Shown here piece by piece: positions 1-7,629 of a stretch of DNA of 16,259 bases (within the stretch, counting starts at the first letter, position 1; each line of letters begins with the position of its first letter). This DNA comes from an uncultured cyanobacterium (GTDB taxonomy: Bacteria > Cyanobacteriota > Cyanobacteriia > PCC-6307 > Cyanobiaceae). The stretch is taken from assembly GCA_903934745.1 (NCBI GenBank), contig CAIZOZ010000500.1, forward strand, positions 1 to 16,259. The letters are read 5' to 3'. Under the pieces are notes generated by a model. It was not told where the DNA came from. It saw nothing but the letters and a program-made list of their open reading frames with translations, and made no database searches. A program made the translations under genes and the position numbers.

Positions 1-666
1 CAGGTGGCCCTGGGGCAGCGGGCCTATGTGGTGCTGCCGTTGGGGGAGGAATCGGAGAAGGTTGATCTGCGCTCGGCGGTGGAGGTGCATCGCCATCTGG
101 CTGAGACGGTGTTTCCCGATCTCGAGGTGGGTCTGCTGCATGGGCGGCTCAACAGCGAGGCGAAGCAGCGCGCCATCGCCGCCGTTGCCGGCGGCAGTTG
201 TCAGGTGTTGGTTTCTACCACCGTGGTGGAGGTGGGGGTGGACGTGCCGGCCGCCAGCGTGATGGTGATTGAGCACGCTGACCGCTTCGGCCTGGCCCAG
301 CTGCATCAGTTGCGCGGCCGGGTCGGCCGGGGGGCGGCGGCCTCCCACTGCCTGCTGATCAACGACGGCCGCAATGCCAGCGCCAAGCAGCGGCTGGAGG
401 TGCTGGTGCGCAGCAACGATGGCTTCGAGATCGCCGAGATGGATCTGCGCCTGCGGGGCCCCGGCCAAGTGCTGGGCACCCGTCAGTCGGGCCTGCCCGA
501 CCTGGCTCTGGCCAGCCTCAGCGACGATGGCGACATGCTTGAGCTGGCGCGGGATGTGGCCCGAAACCTGCTGGATGAGGATCCGGAGCTGAGCGGCCAG
601 CCACTGCTGCGCCAGGCCCTGGAGGATCAGCGCCGTCGCCTGGTCGATGCCGCCCGTCTGAACTGA
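1..666 (+). CDS. recG: ATP-dependent DNA helicase RecG, C-terminal part (5' end outside window)
   Basis: This is the last 221 codons of the superfamily 2 helicase RecG, which remodels stalled forks and branched DNA in recombination repair. The frame is open from base 1, so the start lies upstream of the window. The second RecA-like domain is visible: the motif IV region GLLHGRL, then a motif V region VLVSTTVVEVGVDVP at about residues 69-83, then motif VI QLHQLRGRVGRG. The segment LRLRGPGQVLGTRQSGLPDL that follows is characteristic of RecG and separates it from PriA and Mfd. The wedge domain and Walker A must lie upstream. The TGA stop is 2 bp before the start of the VanX-like gene, so the two are probably co-transcribed. 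No frameshift is seen. Confidence 0.95.
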   Translation, partial: QVALGQRAYVVLPLGEESEKVDLRSAVEVHRHLAETVFPDLEVGLLHGRLNSEAKQRAIAAVAGGSCQVLVSTTVVEVGVDVPAASVMVIEHADRFGLAQLHQLRGRVGRGAAASHCLLINDGRNASAKQRLEVLVRSNDGFEIAEMDLRLRGPGQVLGTRQSGLPDLALASLSDDGDMLELARDVARNLLDEDPELSGQPLLRQALEDQRRRLVDAARLN

Positions 667-668
667 CC

Positions 669-1373
669 ATGCGTCCCTGGAGCCCGATCCCGATCGACGA
701 CAACGGCGAGCCGCTGACGGCTCTGCCACCGCCTTTATGGCGCATCGAGCCCCATCCCTATCAGGCCCTCGGGGCCCCCTATGGCCAGTTGGGATCGCCA
801 TTCCGACTGCGCCAGGGCGTGTTGCAACGCCTGCTGCAGGCCGAGGCTCGGCTCCAGCTGCAGCAGCCCCAGTGGCGTCTGGCGATTTTCGATGCCTGGC
901 GGCCCGTGGCGGTGCAGCAGTTCATGGTGGATCACGCCATTGCCGCCGAATGCAGGCAGCGCGGTGTTGATCCCTGTCAGCCCAGCCCGAGCCGCGATCA
1001 GGTGGTGGCGGCGGTGGGTCGCTTCTGGGCTCCGCCCAGTGTCGATCCAGCCACACCCCCTCCCCATAGCACCGGAGCCGCTGTGGATCTCACCCTGGCC
1101 AAGGCTGGTGGGCAGTTGCTGGAGATGGGAGGTGCCATCGACGCGATCGGCGCGGTGTCCGAGCCCGACCATCACGCCGCTGCTGCCAGCCGCGATCCCG
1201 ATGGCGAGGCTGGCCTCTGGCATGGCCGCCGGCAGCTGTTACGCCAGGTGATGGAGGGGGCCGGCTTTGCCCAGCATCCCAACGAATGGTGGCATTTCAG
1301 CCATGGCGATCAGCTCTGGGCCTGGCGGCTTGGCCAGGCCAGGGCGATCTATGGACGGGCCCCGGAGGGTTGA
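669..1373 (+). CDS. D-alanyl-D-alanine dipeptidase, VanX/DdpX-like (peptidase M15D)
   Basis: This 234-residue protein belongs to the zinc D-Ala-D-Ala dipeptidases of the VanX family. The family hydrolyses the free dipeptide D-Ala-D-Ala, either in vancomycin resistance or, in most Gram-negative bacteria, in peptidoglycan turnover. The expected active-site set is present: FDAWRP with Arg78 (transition-state arginine), PPHSTGAAVDL with zinc ligands His133 and Asp140, and EWWHFS with catalytic Glu206 and zinc ligand His209. The length is close to the family norm. I see no signal peptide, so it is probably cytoplasmic. ATG at 669 starts 2 bp after the recG stop with no clear Shine-Dalgarno, consistent with translational coupling. 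No vanH, vanA or vanRS genes lie nearby, so a recycling role is more likely than resistance (inference). Confidence 0.88.
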   Translation: MRPWSPIPIDDNGEPLTALPPPLWRIEPHPYQALGAPYGQLGSPFRLRQGVLQRLLQAEARLQLQQPQWRLAIFDAWRPVAVQQFMVDHAIAAECRQRGVDPCQPSPSRDQVVAAVGRFWAPPSVDPATPPPHSTGAAVDLTLAKAGGQLLEMGGAIDAIGAVSEPDHHAAAASRDPDGEAGLWHGRRQLLRQVMEGAGFAQHPNEWWHFSHGDQLWAWRLGQARAIYGRAPEG

Positions 1374-1798
1374 GTCGGCGGTTCGCCCGGCGGCAACCCC
1401 AGCGCCTGCTCCAGGCTGCTGACCTGCTCGGGAGTTAACAGACCCTTGCGCACGCACCGCTGCAACGTCGCCTGGAGCATCTCCAGTTGAAGCTGGCGCA
1501 AGCTGGCCTGGACAGCGGCAGGTTGATCGGCCCAGGGCAGTAGTTGCTTCTGGAAATTGCTCTGCAGCGAAGCCGGTTTGCAGGTGGCCGGATCCGGGTC
1601 GTAAAGCACCTGCCGCGCTGGCGGCAACGGCGGCATGCTGGCCGCCAGCCCCGGTTCGGCCATGGTCACAGGCAAGGCGGCGCCTCCGAGCACCAGCGTG
1701 AGCCAGCACCTGGCCCAAGGGCGCCGGCGCGGCGAGCCCGAGCCCCGGTGACGATCGGGTCGGACCCGATGCTGGCGGCGATGATCGGGCTGGTTCAT
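1349..1798 (-). CDS. small exported protein of unknown function, coupled to sir
   Basis: I do not recognise a named family for this 149-residue protein. The chosen ATG (CAT at 1796-1798) overlaps the sir stop in an ATGA arrangement. A longer in-frame extension upstream would run back inside sir and is rejected. Residues 1-30 are very basic. They are followed by a hydrophobic stretch (about 31-46) and an Ala-rich site near LAAS (61-64 region), which resembles a Sec signal peptide or N-terminal anchor. The mature part has two cysteines (Cys73, Cys115) and a helical Gln/Leu-rich core, ending in a Pro-rich tail. Its position after sir suggests co-expression. The two cysteines could form a disulfide in the periplasm or thylakoid lumen (inference). 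Its 3' end overlaps the VanX-like gene tail-to-tail by 25 bp. Confidence 0.72.
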   Translation of the reverse strand: MNQPDHRRQHRVRPDRHRGSGSPRRRPWARCWLTLVLGGAALPVTMAEPGLAASMPPLPPARQVLYDPDPATCKPASLQSNFQKQLLPWADQPAAVQASLRQLQLEMLQATLQRCVRKGLLTPEQVSSLEQALGLPPGEPPTQPSGARP

Positions 1799-3549
1799 GG
1801 GGTGGTCAGCAGCGCCTTGACCCGATCGTCGCCGACCTTGTTGATCCAGTCGCCGAAACTGGTGCGGGCACCCGCTTCCTGGTGCCAGGTGGTGAGCAGC
1901 GGCTCCAGGGTGCTCTCCAGCTGCTCCAGCGGCATTTTCTCGAGGAAGGGCCGGGCCAACTGGGTCAGCCCCGGGGTTCCCCCCAGCCACAGCTGATAAC
2001 TCTCAACCCCGCTGCCCACCAGGCCGATCTCGGCCATGTAGGGGCGGGCGCAGCCATTGGGGCAGCCGGTCATGCGGATGAGAATCGACTTGTCGATCTT
2101 CAGGCTCGCCAGCAGGGCCTCGAGCCGGTTGAGCACCTGGGGCAGGATGCGCTCCGATTCGGTGATCGCCAGCCCACAGGTGGGCATCGCCGGGCAGGCG
2201 ATCGCATGGCGGGCCAGGCGAGCCGGGGCCTCGGGGGCCTCGAAGCCAAGCGCTTCCAGGGCCTGGCGGATCCCCTGTCGCTGGTTGCTGCCGATGTTGC
2301 AGAGCAGCAGATCCTGGTTGGGGGTGAGCCGCACGTCGAGCTGATAGGTGGCCACCAGCTGGCGCAGGCCCACCTTGACGTCGCCTTCGAGGCGGCCGCA
2401 GAGCAGGGGCAGGCCGACATACCAGAGGCCATCGCCCTGGCGGTTCCAGCCGAGATAGTCCAGCAGCTTGGCCTTGGGTTCCTGCCGCAGCCGCTTGATC
2501 GGATGGGGGAAATAACGCTCCAGTTCCTGCCGGAACCAGGCCACACCCCGATCCTGAATCAGGTACTTCATGCGGGCATGGCGCCGCTGCTGACGATCGC
2601 CATGATCCCGTTGGAGAGCGGCGATCGCCTGCACCAGATCCAGCACGTGATCGATCGCTACCCAGCCGAGCGGGTCGGCGCTGCGCGCAAAGGTCTCCTC
2701 TTTGTTGTGGGTGCGACCCATGCCGCCGCCCACGTAGACGTTGCAGCCCAGGGCGCGGCCAGCGGCATCGCTGAACAGCACCAGGCCGATGTCCTGGGTG
2801 AGCAGATCCACCGAGTTGTCACCGGGAACGGTGACGGCGATCTTGAACTTGCGTGGCAGGTAGGTGGCGCCGTAGAGGGGTTCGGCCGCATCGCCGCTGA
2901 AGATGGTGCCTTCGCCCTGGCGCGCTTTCACCTTCCGGACGGCGACCCGGGGCTTGATGCGATAGGCGAGATCGCCATCAACCCAGAGATCGAGATAGGA
3001 GCCCTCCGCCGCCTGCGGTGTGAGCAGGTCGGCGATGTCCTCGGCCAGCTGCCGGGCGGCGGGGTAGCCACCGCTCTGGGTCGGTGTCGCCGGTGCCATC
3101 ACGTTGCGGTTGATGTCGCCGCAGGCGGAGAGGGTGGAGCCCATCGAACGGACGATGGTGCCGATCACCTCACGCAGATCCGCCTTGGCGATGCCATGCA
3201 TCTGGAAGGCCTGGCGGGTGGTGGTCCTGAGGGTGCCATTGCCGAGGCGATCGGCCAGGTCGTCGAGAGCGAGATAGAGGGCGGGAGGAATGCGCCCCCC
3301 AGGGCTGCGCAGCCGCAGCATCATCTGCCAGTCCTTCTCGACGCCCTTGCGGCGGTTGTCGCGGTTGTCCTGCTGATAGCTGCCGTGAAACTTCAGGATC
3401 TGGACAGCCGACTCCGTGAAATGGCGGCTCTCGGTATCGAGTTCGCTGAGCAGAGGTTCCTTGAGGTAACCACTGGCTGCCTTGAGGGCCTCGAATTTGG
3501 TCGGCGCCGATCCGATGGACGGGTTGTCGGTGACCGGCGTCGGGGGCAT
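1795..3549 (-). CDS. sir: ferredoxin-sulfite reductase
   Basis: This 584-residue sirohaem/4Fe-4S enzyme reduces sulfite to sulfide with six electrons from ferredoxin for cysteine synthesis. It has two nitrite/sulfite reductase ferredoxin-like half-domains and two haem-binding domains. The cluster and sirohaem ligands sit in CPAMPTCG (Cys452, Cys458) and TGCPNGCARP (Cys496, Cys500), the expected C-X5-C plus C-X3-C pattern. Substrate-side basic motifs TTRQAFQMHGI (about 110-120) and GDINRNV (144-150) are present. The length fits Sir better than the shorter ferredoxin-nitrite reductase NirA. A place next to glyS is typical of picocyanobacterial sir (recalled knowledge). The ATG at 3549 gives the usual N-terminus. 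It is followed by the overlapping small exported gene and is divergent from glyS. Confidence 0.94.
   Translation of the reverse strand: MPPTPVTDNPSIGSAPTKFEALKAASGYLKEPLLSELDTESRHFTESAVQILKFHGSYQQDNRDNRRKGVEKDWQMMLRLRSPGGRIPPALYLALDDLADRLGNGTLRTTTRQAFQMHGIAKADLREVIGTIVRSMGSTLSACGDINRNVMAPATPTQSGGYPAARQLAEDIADLLTPQAAEGSYLDLWVDGDLAYRIKPRVAVRKVKARQGEGTIFSGDAAEPLYGATYLPRKFKIAVTVPGDNSVDLLTQDIGLVLFSDAAGRALGCNVYVGGGMGRTHNKEETFARSADPLGWVAIDHVLDLVQAIAALQRDHGDRQQRRHARMKYLIQDRGVAWFRQELERYFPHPIKRLRQEPKAKLLDYLGWNRQGDGLWYVGLPLLCGRLEGDVKVGLRQLVATYQLDVRLTPNQDLLLCNIGSNQRQGIRQALEALGFEAPEAPARLARHAIACPAMPTCGLAITESERILPQVLNRLEALLASLKIDKSILIRMTGCPNGCARPYMAEIGLVGSGVESYQLWLGGTPGLTQLARPFLEKMPLEQLESTLEPLLTTWHQEAGARTSFGDWINKVGDDRVKALLTTP
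2198..2205. repeat. HIP1 octamer GCGATCGC
   Basis: Exact copy of the cyanobacterial HIP1 palindrome GCGATCGC, inside sir. HIP1 is over-represented in many cyanobacterial genomes; only four exact copies were found by eye in this window. Confidence 0.5.
2621..2628. repeat. HIP1 octamer GCGATCGC
   Basis: Second exact HIP1 palindrome, also within sir, about 420 bp from the first. Confidence 0.5.
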
Positions 3550-3562
3550 CGTTTCGGCGGCA

Positions 3563-3579
3563 TTCGGAATCAGTCCGAA
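3563..3579. promoter_or_regulatory. inverted repeat upstream of sir, possible operator
   Basis: A perfect 6-bp inverted repeat, TTCGGA, with a 5-base spacer and TCCGAA, lies 13 bp before the sir ATG in the 143-bp sir/glyS divergent gap. Such dyads can be operator half-sites (for example for a sulfur or nitrogen regulator) or a 5'-UTR stem. No regulator can be named from the sequence, and the arms are short enough to arise by chance. Confidence 0.3.
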
Positions 3580-3692
3580 ACTAGCGAATGGCTCTCGGGC
3601 CGCATCGAACTGTCGTGATTTCAGCCGGATTTCGTGGGATGGTGGCGCCCTGGTGGCTGTTGCATACAGTCGCGCTGTTCCTGCCCTGATCC

Positions 3693-5858
3693 ATGGCCAC
3701 GTTCCTGCTGGAAATCGGCACCGAGGAGCTGCCCGCCGATTTTGCCCGCCTGGCCCTGCCGCAGCTGCAAGTTGCCGTGGCAGCGGATCTGGAGAACAGT
3801 CGCCTTGAGGCCTCGGCGTTGCGGGTCACCAGCACCCCCCGCCGCCTGGTGGTGACGATGACGGACCTGCCGCTGCAACAGCGGGATCTGGCAGAGGAAC
3901 GCAAAGGGCCTCCGGCCCAGCAGGCTTTCAAGCAAGGTCAGCCCACTGCGGCGGCCATCGGTTTCGCCAGACGCTGCGGCATCGAGGCCAGCCAGCTGGA
4001 GGTGCGCCAGACGGACAAAGGTCCGTTTGTGTTCGCCCGCAGCCTTGAACCCGGGCGGCCGACGATCGAGGTGCTGGCCGAACTGGTGCCCCGCTGGATC
4101 GCCTGCCTGCAGGGTCGTCGGTTCATGCGCTGGGGCGAAGGCGAGGCCCGCTTCAGTCGCCCGATCCGCTGGTTGGTGGCCCTGCTCGACGATCAGCTGG
4201 TGCCGGTGGAACTGGCGGAATGCGATCCGCCCCTGCGCAGCGGGCGGCTCAGTCGCGGCCATCGGCTGCGGCCGGAGGCCATCGCGATCACCAGTGCGGC
4301 CAGCTACCCACTCCAGATGGCGGCCGCCGATGTGCAGGTGGACCGGGCCGAGCGGGGCCGCTGGATCCGCGACCAGTTGGAGGAGCGGGCTGCAGGCCTT
4401 GGCGCCTCCATCGATCTACCCGAGGCGCTGTTCGAGGAACTGATCGATCTGGTCGAATCCCCCCAGTTGATCGAGGGCACGATTGAGGAGCGCTTTCTCA
4501 GCCTGCCCCCGGAGGTGTTGAGCACGGTGATGCGCTCCCACCAGCGCTATGTCCCCCTGTTGCAGCCGTCCGCCAGCCCCGATCCGTTGGCGCTCGAGGC
4601 CCACGGCAGCCTGCTGCCCCGTTTCTTCTGCATCGGCAATGGGCTGGCAGCGGCGGCAGCCACGATTCAGCGGGGCAATGAGCGGGTGCTGCGGGCCAGG
4701 CTGGCCGATGCGGAGTTCTTCATCGCCGCCGATCGCCGCGTCGCCAGCATCGACCGCCGCGACCAGCTCGATCGCGTCACCTTCGCCGAGGGTCTGGGCA
4801 GCCTGCGCGACCGCTGCGAGCGGCTCGAATGGTGCACCGATGTGCTGTTGGAGCAGTTGGCCCTGGGCGAGCTCTGCGGCAGTCATGCCCGCCGGGCAGC
4901 CCATCTGTGCAAGCACGATCTGGTGAGCCAGATGGTGGGGGAATTCCCGGAGCTGCAGGGGGTGATCGGGGCCAAATACCTGCTGGCGGAAGGCGAACCG
5001 CGGCCCGTGGCGCTGGCGGTGCTGGAGCACTATCTGCCCCGGGGTGCCGGTGACCAGCTGCCGGGCTCGGAGGCAGGAGCGGTGCTGGCCATGGCTGAAC
5101 GGCTGGAGCTGCTGCTGAGCATCTATGCCAAAGGGGAGCGACCCAGCGGCTCCTCCGACCCCTATGCCCTGCGCCGGGCCGGTAATGGGCTGCTGCAGAT
5201 CCTCTGGGATCGGGGCTGGAGCCTGGATCTGCTGGCCCTGCTCGAGCGCGCCTGTCGCCATTGGGCCCAGCTGTTGCCCCAGTACAAGCTCGACGCCGGC
5301 CAGTTGGCGGTGGAACTGGCCGAATTTCTGCGTCAGCGCCTGGTCAGCCTGCTGGAAGAGCAGGGGATCGCTGTGGATCTGGTGCAGGCGGTGGCCGGCA
5401 ACAGCGTGGCACTGCAGCGGGTGCTCGCTGATCCGGCCGATGCCCGCCAGCGGGCGGCCCTGCTGCTGCAGCTGCGTGCCGCTGGCAGCCTCGGCGCCGT
5501 GCAGGCTGTGGTGCAGCGCGCTGCACGGCTGGCGGAAAAAGGCGACCTCAAGCCCGCGGTGCTCAGCGCAGCCGGGGTGGTCAACCCCGACCTGTTCAGC
5601 TCCCCGAGCGAGAGCGCCATGCTGGCCGTGCTGGAGCAGCTGGAGCCGATCGTCTGCGGCCATGAGCCGGAACGCTATGCCTCCCTGGCAACGGCCTTGG
5701 CGGAGAGTGCACCGGTGCTGGCAGCCTTCTTCGATGGTGAGCAGAGCGTGCTGGTGATGGCGGACGACGCAGCCGTACGCACCAACCGCCTCAACCTGCT
5801 GGCGGTGTTGCGCAATCAGGCTGCAGTGCTGGCTGATTTCAGCCGACTGCAGGGCTGA
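3693..5858 (+). CDS. glyS: glycyl-tRNA synthetase beta subunit
   Basis: This 721-residue beta chain of the bacterial alpha2beta2 glycyl-tRNA synthetase mainly recognises tRNA-Gly, while the alpha chain GlyQ (not in the window) carries the class II aminoacylation site. Family hallmarks run the full length: FLLEIGTEELP at residues 4-14, MRWGEGEARFSRPIRWLVAL at 145-164, the GNERVLRARLADAEFF segment at 328-343, KHDLVSQMVGEFPELQG in the HD-like region (407-423), and SDPYALRRAGNGLLQIL at 488-504. A C-terminal helical DALR-type anticodon-binding region follows, ending in RTNRLNLLAVLRNQ. Its length is a little above that of E. coli GlyS. ATG at 3693 is the conserved start; no good Shine-Dalgarno precedes it. 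No frameshift is seen. Confidence 0.96.
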   Translation: MATFLLEIGTEELPADFARLALPQLQVAVAADLENSRLEASALRVTSTPRRLVVTMTDLPLQQRDLAEERKGPPAQQAFKQGQPTAAAIGFARRCGIEASQLEVRQTDKGPFVFARSLEPGRPTIEVLAELVPRWIACLQGRRFMRWGEGEARFSRPIRWLVALLDDQLVPVELAECDPPLRSGRLSRGHRLRPEAIAITSAASYPLQMAAADVQVDRAERGRWIRDQLEERAAGLGASIDLPEALFEELIDLVESPQLIEGTIEERFLSLPPEVLSTVMRSHQRYVPLLQPSASPDPLALEAHGSLLPRFFCIGNGLAAAAATIQRGNERVLRARLADAEFFIAADRRVASIDRRDQLDRVTFAEGLGSLRDRCERLEWCTDVLLEQLALGELCGSHARRAAHLCKHDLVSQMVGEFPELQGVIGAKYLLAEGEPRPVALAVLEHYLPRGAGDQLPGSEAGAVLAMAERLELLLSIYAKGERPSGSSDPYALRRAGNGLLQILWDRGWSLDLLALLERACRHWAQLLPQYKLDAGQLAVELAEFLRQRLVSLLEEQGIAVDLVQAVAGNSVALQRVLADPADARQRAALLLQLRAAGSLGAVQAVVQRAARLAEKGDLKPAVLSAAGVVNPDLFSSPSESAMLAVLEQLEPIVCGHEPERYASLATALAESAPVLAAFFDGEQSVLVMADDAAVRTNRLNLLAVLRNQAAVLADFSRLQG

Positions 5859-6094
5859 AGCAGCTAGTGAGCTGGCCTTGGAGCCGAAGCCAGGGGGCAG
5901 AAGGCCCCTTAGCGCGTCGCTGGCATCCCTCCGTGGGAGCGATCCCTACGACCCCACCAGATCAAGGTTCAAAAAGGAGTACCCCCCAGCCCCCTGCTGG
6001 GGGAGGTCCCTGCCCTGGTGTTGGTGTCTCCGGTTCAGGCGCGCCAGGCACGGCCGAACGATGTGGCTGCGGCTGGATCCAGCCAGCAGGCCAT
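5859..6094. other. convergent glyS/chlP intergenic region with two hairpins
   Basis: This 236-bp gap is the longest in the window, and I see no credible gene in it. It holds two GC-rich stems. One (5892-5910, AGGGGGC / GCCCCTT with one G-T pair and a 5-base loop) lies 34 nt after the glyS stop but has no T tract. The other (5983-6003) is listed separately as a possible chlP terminator. Short open frames here have no homology-like features. Confidence 0.6.
5971..6003 (-). terminator. possible terminator of chlP
   Basis: A perfect 8-bp stem, CCCCCAGC (5983-5990) and GCTGGGGG (5996-6003), with a 5-base loop. Read on the minus strand, the stem is followed after several bases by TTTTT (complement of AAAAA at 5971-5975). 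The T run is not adjacent to the stem, so this is a weak, non-canonical candidate about 90 nt past the chlP stop. Confidence 0.35.
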
Positions 6095-7504
6095 TCAGCT
6101 CTTGCCCGCCAGCAGCGGTTCGCGCTCGCCGGTTTCGGCCGCAGGCTTCGGTTCAGCGCTGTCAGCTGAAACCCCGTGGCTGGGATCGAGTCCATTGGCA
6201 CCAGCGATCTTGGCGGCAGCATCCGCGGCATGGATGGCTGCCATTTCGACTTCACTGCGAACAGCGCTGGGCACCGGCTTGTATTTGGAAGGGGCGAAAG
6301 CCTGGCCACGCAGATAGGCGCCGAAGGTCAGCAAGGTGAGCTTGAGCGTCTGCCAGGGGTTGATCGGCACCACCCGCTTGTAGAGATAGCTATCGAAGGT
6401 GAGCCGCTGCACGTCCTTGTCATCGCACATTTCAACGAAAGCCTCACGGGCTGGATCGTTGCTGTAAAAGACATTCTGCAGAATTTCAAGAACTTTATAG
6501 GTGGCGCCGTATTTTTTGTCCCATTTTTTCAGGTACACCTTGAGATCTTTTTCAGTCGGGATCCTGGCGCCATGGCCACTGGCCGCCACGATTTCTTCGG
6601 CGCACATCCGGCCGCTCTTGGCCGCGAAGTAGATGCCTTCACCAGAGCTCTTGGTGACGTAGCCGGCGGCATCTCCCACTAAGGCCATGCGCCCCACCAC
6701 CCGCCTGGGGCGAGGATGTTCAGGGATCGGATGGGCCTCCACCTTGATCACTTCGCCATGCAGCAGCCGATTGCTGGCCCGCTCACGGATACCTTTCTGC
6801 AGGCCCTTGATCAGACTCTGATTCTTCTGCATCGTGCCGGTGCCCACGGCCACATGGTCGTATTTGGGAAACACCCAGGCGTAGAAATCAGGCGAGACGT
6901 CGGTGCCCACGTACATCTCGGCCAGATCTTCGTAGTAGGCCATCTCTTCGGGTGGCAGTCGGATCCGCTCCTGGAAGGCGATCGCCACGTTGTAATCGCC
7001 GGCATCCATCGCCTTGGCAACCCGGCTGTTGGCGCCATCGGCACCAACGATCAGGTCCACCTCAAGGGTTTTGAGTTCACCGGTGAGGCCGGTGCCGGAG
7101 TAGTCGGCGTAATGGAGCGTATAGGGCCCCTGACGGTTCTTGCCGGTGTCAATGCTCTGGACCAGGCCGTTGACCAGGTGAGCGCCGAGGTCGGCGGCAC
7201 GGTTACGCAGGAAGGCATCAAAGACTTCGCGGCGGCACATGCCGATGTACTCGGCGGGATTGTCCAGATGGATGTCCACCTCCCGATTCGAAGGGGAAAT
7301 CATCTTCATGTTGTTGACCTTGCGGTCAATGATCGATTCCGGCAGGTCGAACTCCTGGACCATGCACAGCGGGATCGCTCCCCCACAGGGCTTGGCATTG
7401 TCGAGCTTGCGCTCAAACAGCCAAGTTTCAATGCCCGCCTTGGCCAGCACTTCGGCAGCACAGGAACCGCTCGGGCCGCCGCCCACCACCGCGACTCGCA
7501 ACAT
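6095..7504 (-). CDS. chlP: geranylgeranyl diphosphate/geranylgeranyl-chlorophyll reductase
   Basis: This 469-residue FAD/NADPH-dependent reductase saturates three double bases of the geranylgeranyl chain to give phytyl for chlorophyll and tocopherol; it associates with thylakoid membranes. The start at 7504 is set by the Rossmann signature VAVVGGGPSGSCAAEVL at residues 4-20. An in-frame extension of 69 codons upstream is discarded because the FAD motif should be N-terminal. Further motifs are GADGANSRVAKA (154-165) and the second FAD/phosphate motif GDAAGYV (277-283) with SGEGI (287-291). The N-terminal GGxPxxC-like segment CGGAIPLC (40-47) is typical of the family. The core ends near residue 410; an Ala/Glu-rich tail of about 60 residues follows, longer than in the roughly 407-residue Synechocystis protein (recalled). 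It is convergent with glyS. Confidence 0.95.
   Translation of the reverse strand: MLRVAVVGGGPSGSCAAEVLAKAGIETWLFERKLDNAKPCGGAIPLCMVQEFDLPESIIDRKVNNMKMISPSNREVDIHLDNPAEYIGMCRREVFDAFLRNRAADLGAHLVNGLVQSIDTGKNRQGPYTLHYADYSGTGLTGELKTLEVDLIVGADGANSRVAKAMDAGDYNVAIAFQERIRLPPEEMAYYEDLAEMYVGTDVSPDFYAWVFPKYDHVAVGTGTMQKNQSLIKGLQKGIRERASNRLLHGEVIKVEAHPIPEHPRPRRVVGRMALVGDAAGYVTKSSGEGIYFAAKSGRMCAEEIVAASGHGARIPTEKDLKVYLKKWDKKYGATYKVLEILQNVFYSNDPAREAFVEMCDDKDVQRLTFDSYLYKRVVPINPWQTLKLTLLTFGAYLRGQAFAPSKYKPVPSAVRSEVEMAAIHAADAAAKIAGANGLDPSHGVSADSAEPKPAAETGEREPLLAGKS
6978..6985. repeat. HIP1 octamer GCGATCGC
   Basis: Exact HIP1 palindrome within chlP. Confidence 0.5.
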
Positions 7505-7629
7505 CTTGAAACCTGCTCCACCAAAGGGATCCTGGCCGAAAAAACTAACACCGCTCGATCGCCAGCGGCGACCTGACTGGTTGCTGCTAGCCCAGACGGG
7601 CGCGGCCACTACGATCAAGCCCTTTGCCG

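Noticed and set aside
1882..3618. 578-codon open frame on the plus strand, opposite sir
   Set aside because: It mirrors the whole sir gene, has a Gly/Ala/Gln/His-biased composition with no recognisable domain, and is a typical antisense frame of high-GC codon usage.
4416..5663. 415-codon minus-strand frame opposite glyS
   Set aside because: Antisense shadow of glyS with Gln/His/Gly-rich low-information sequence; no start signal or domain.
6716..7576. 286-codon plus-strand frame opposite chlP
   Set aside because: Antisense shadow of chlP; composition is explained by the complementary coding frame.
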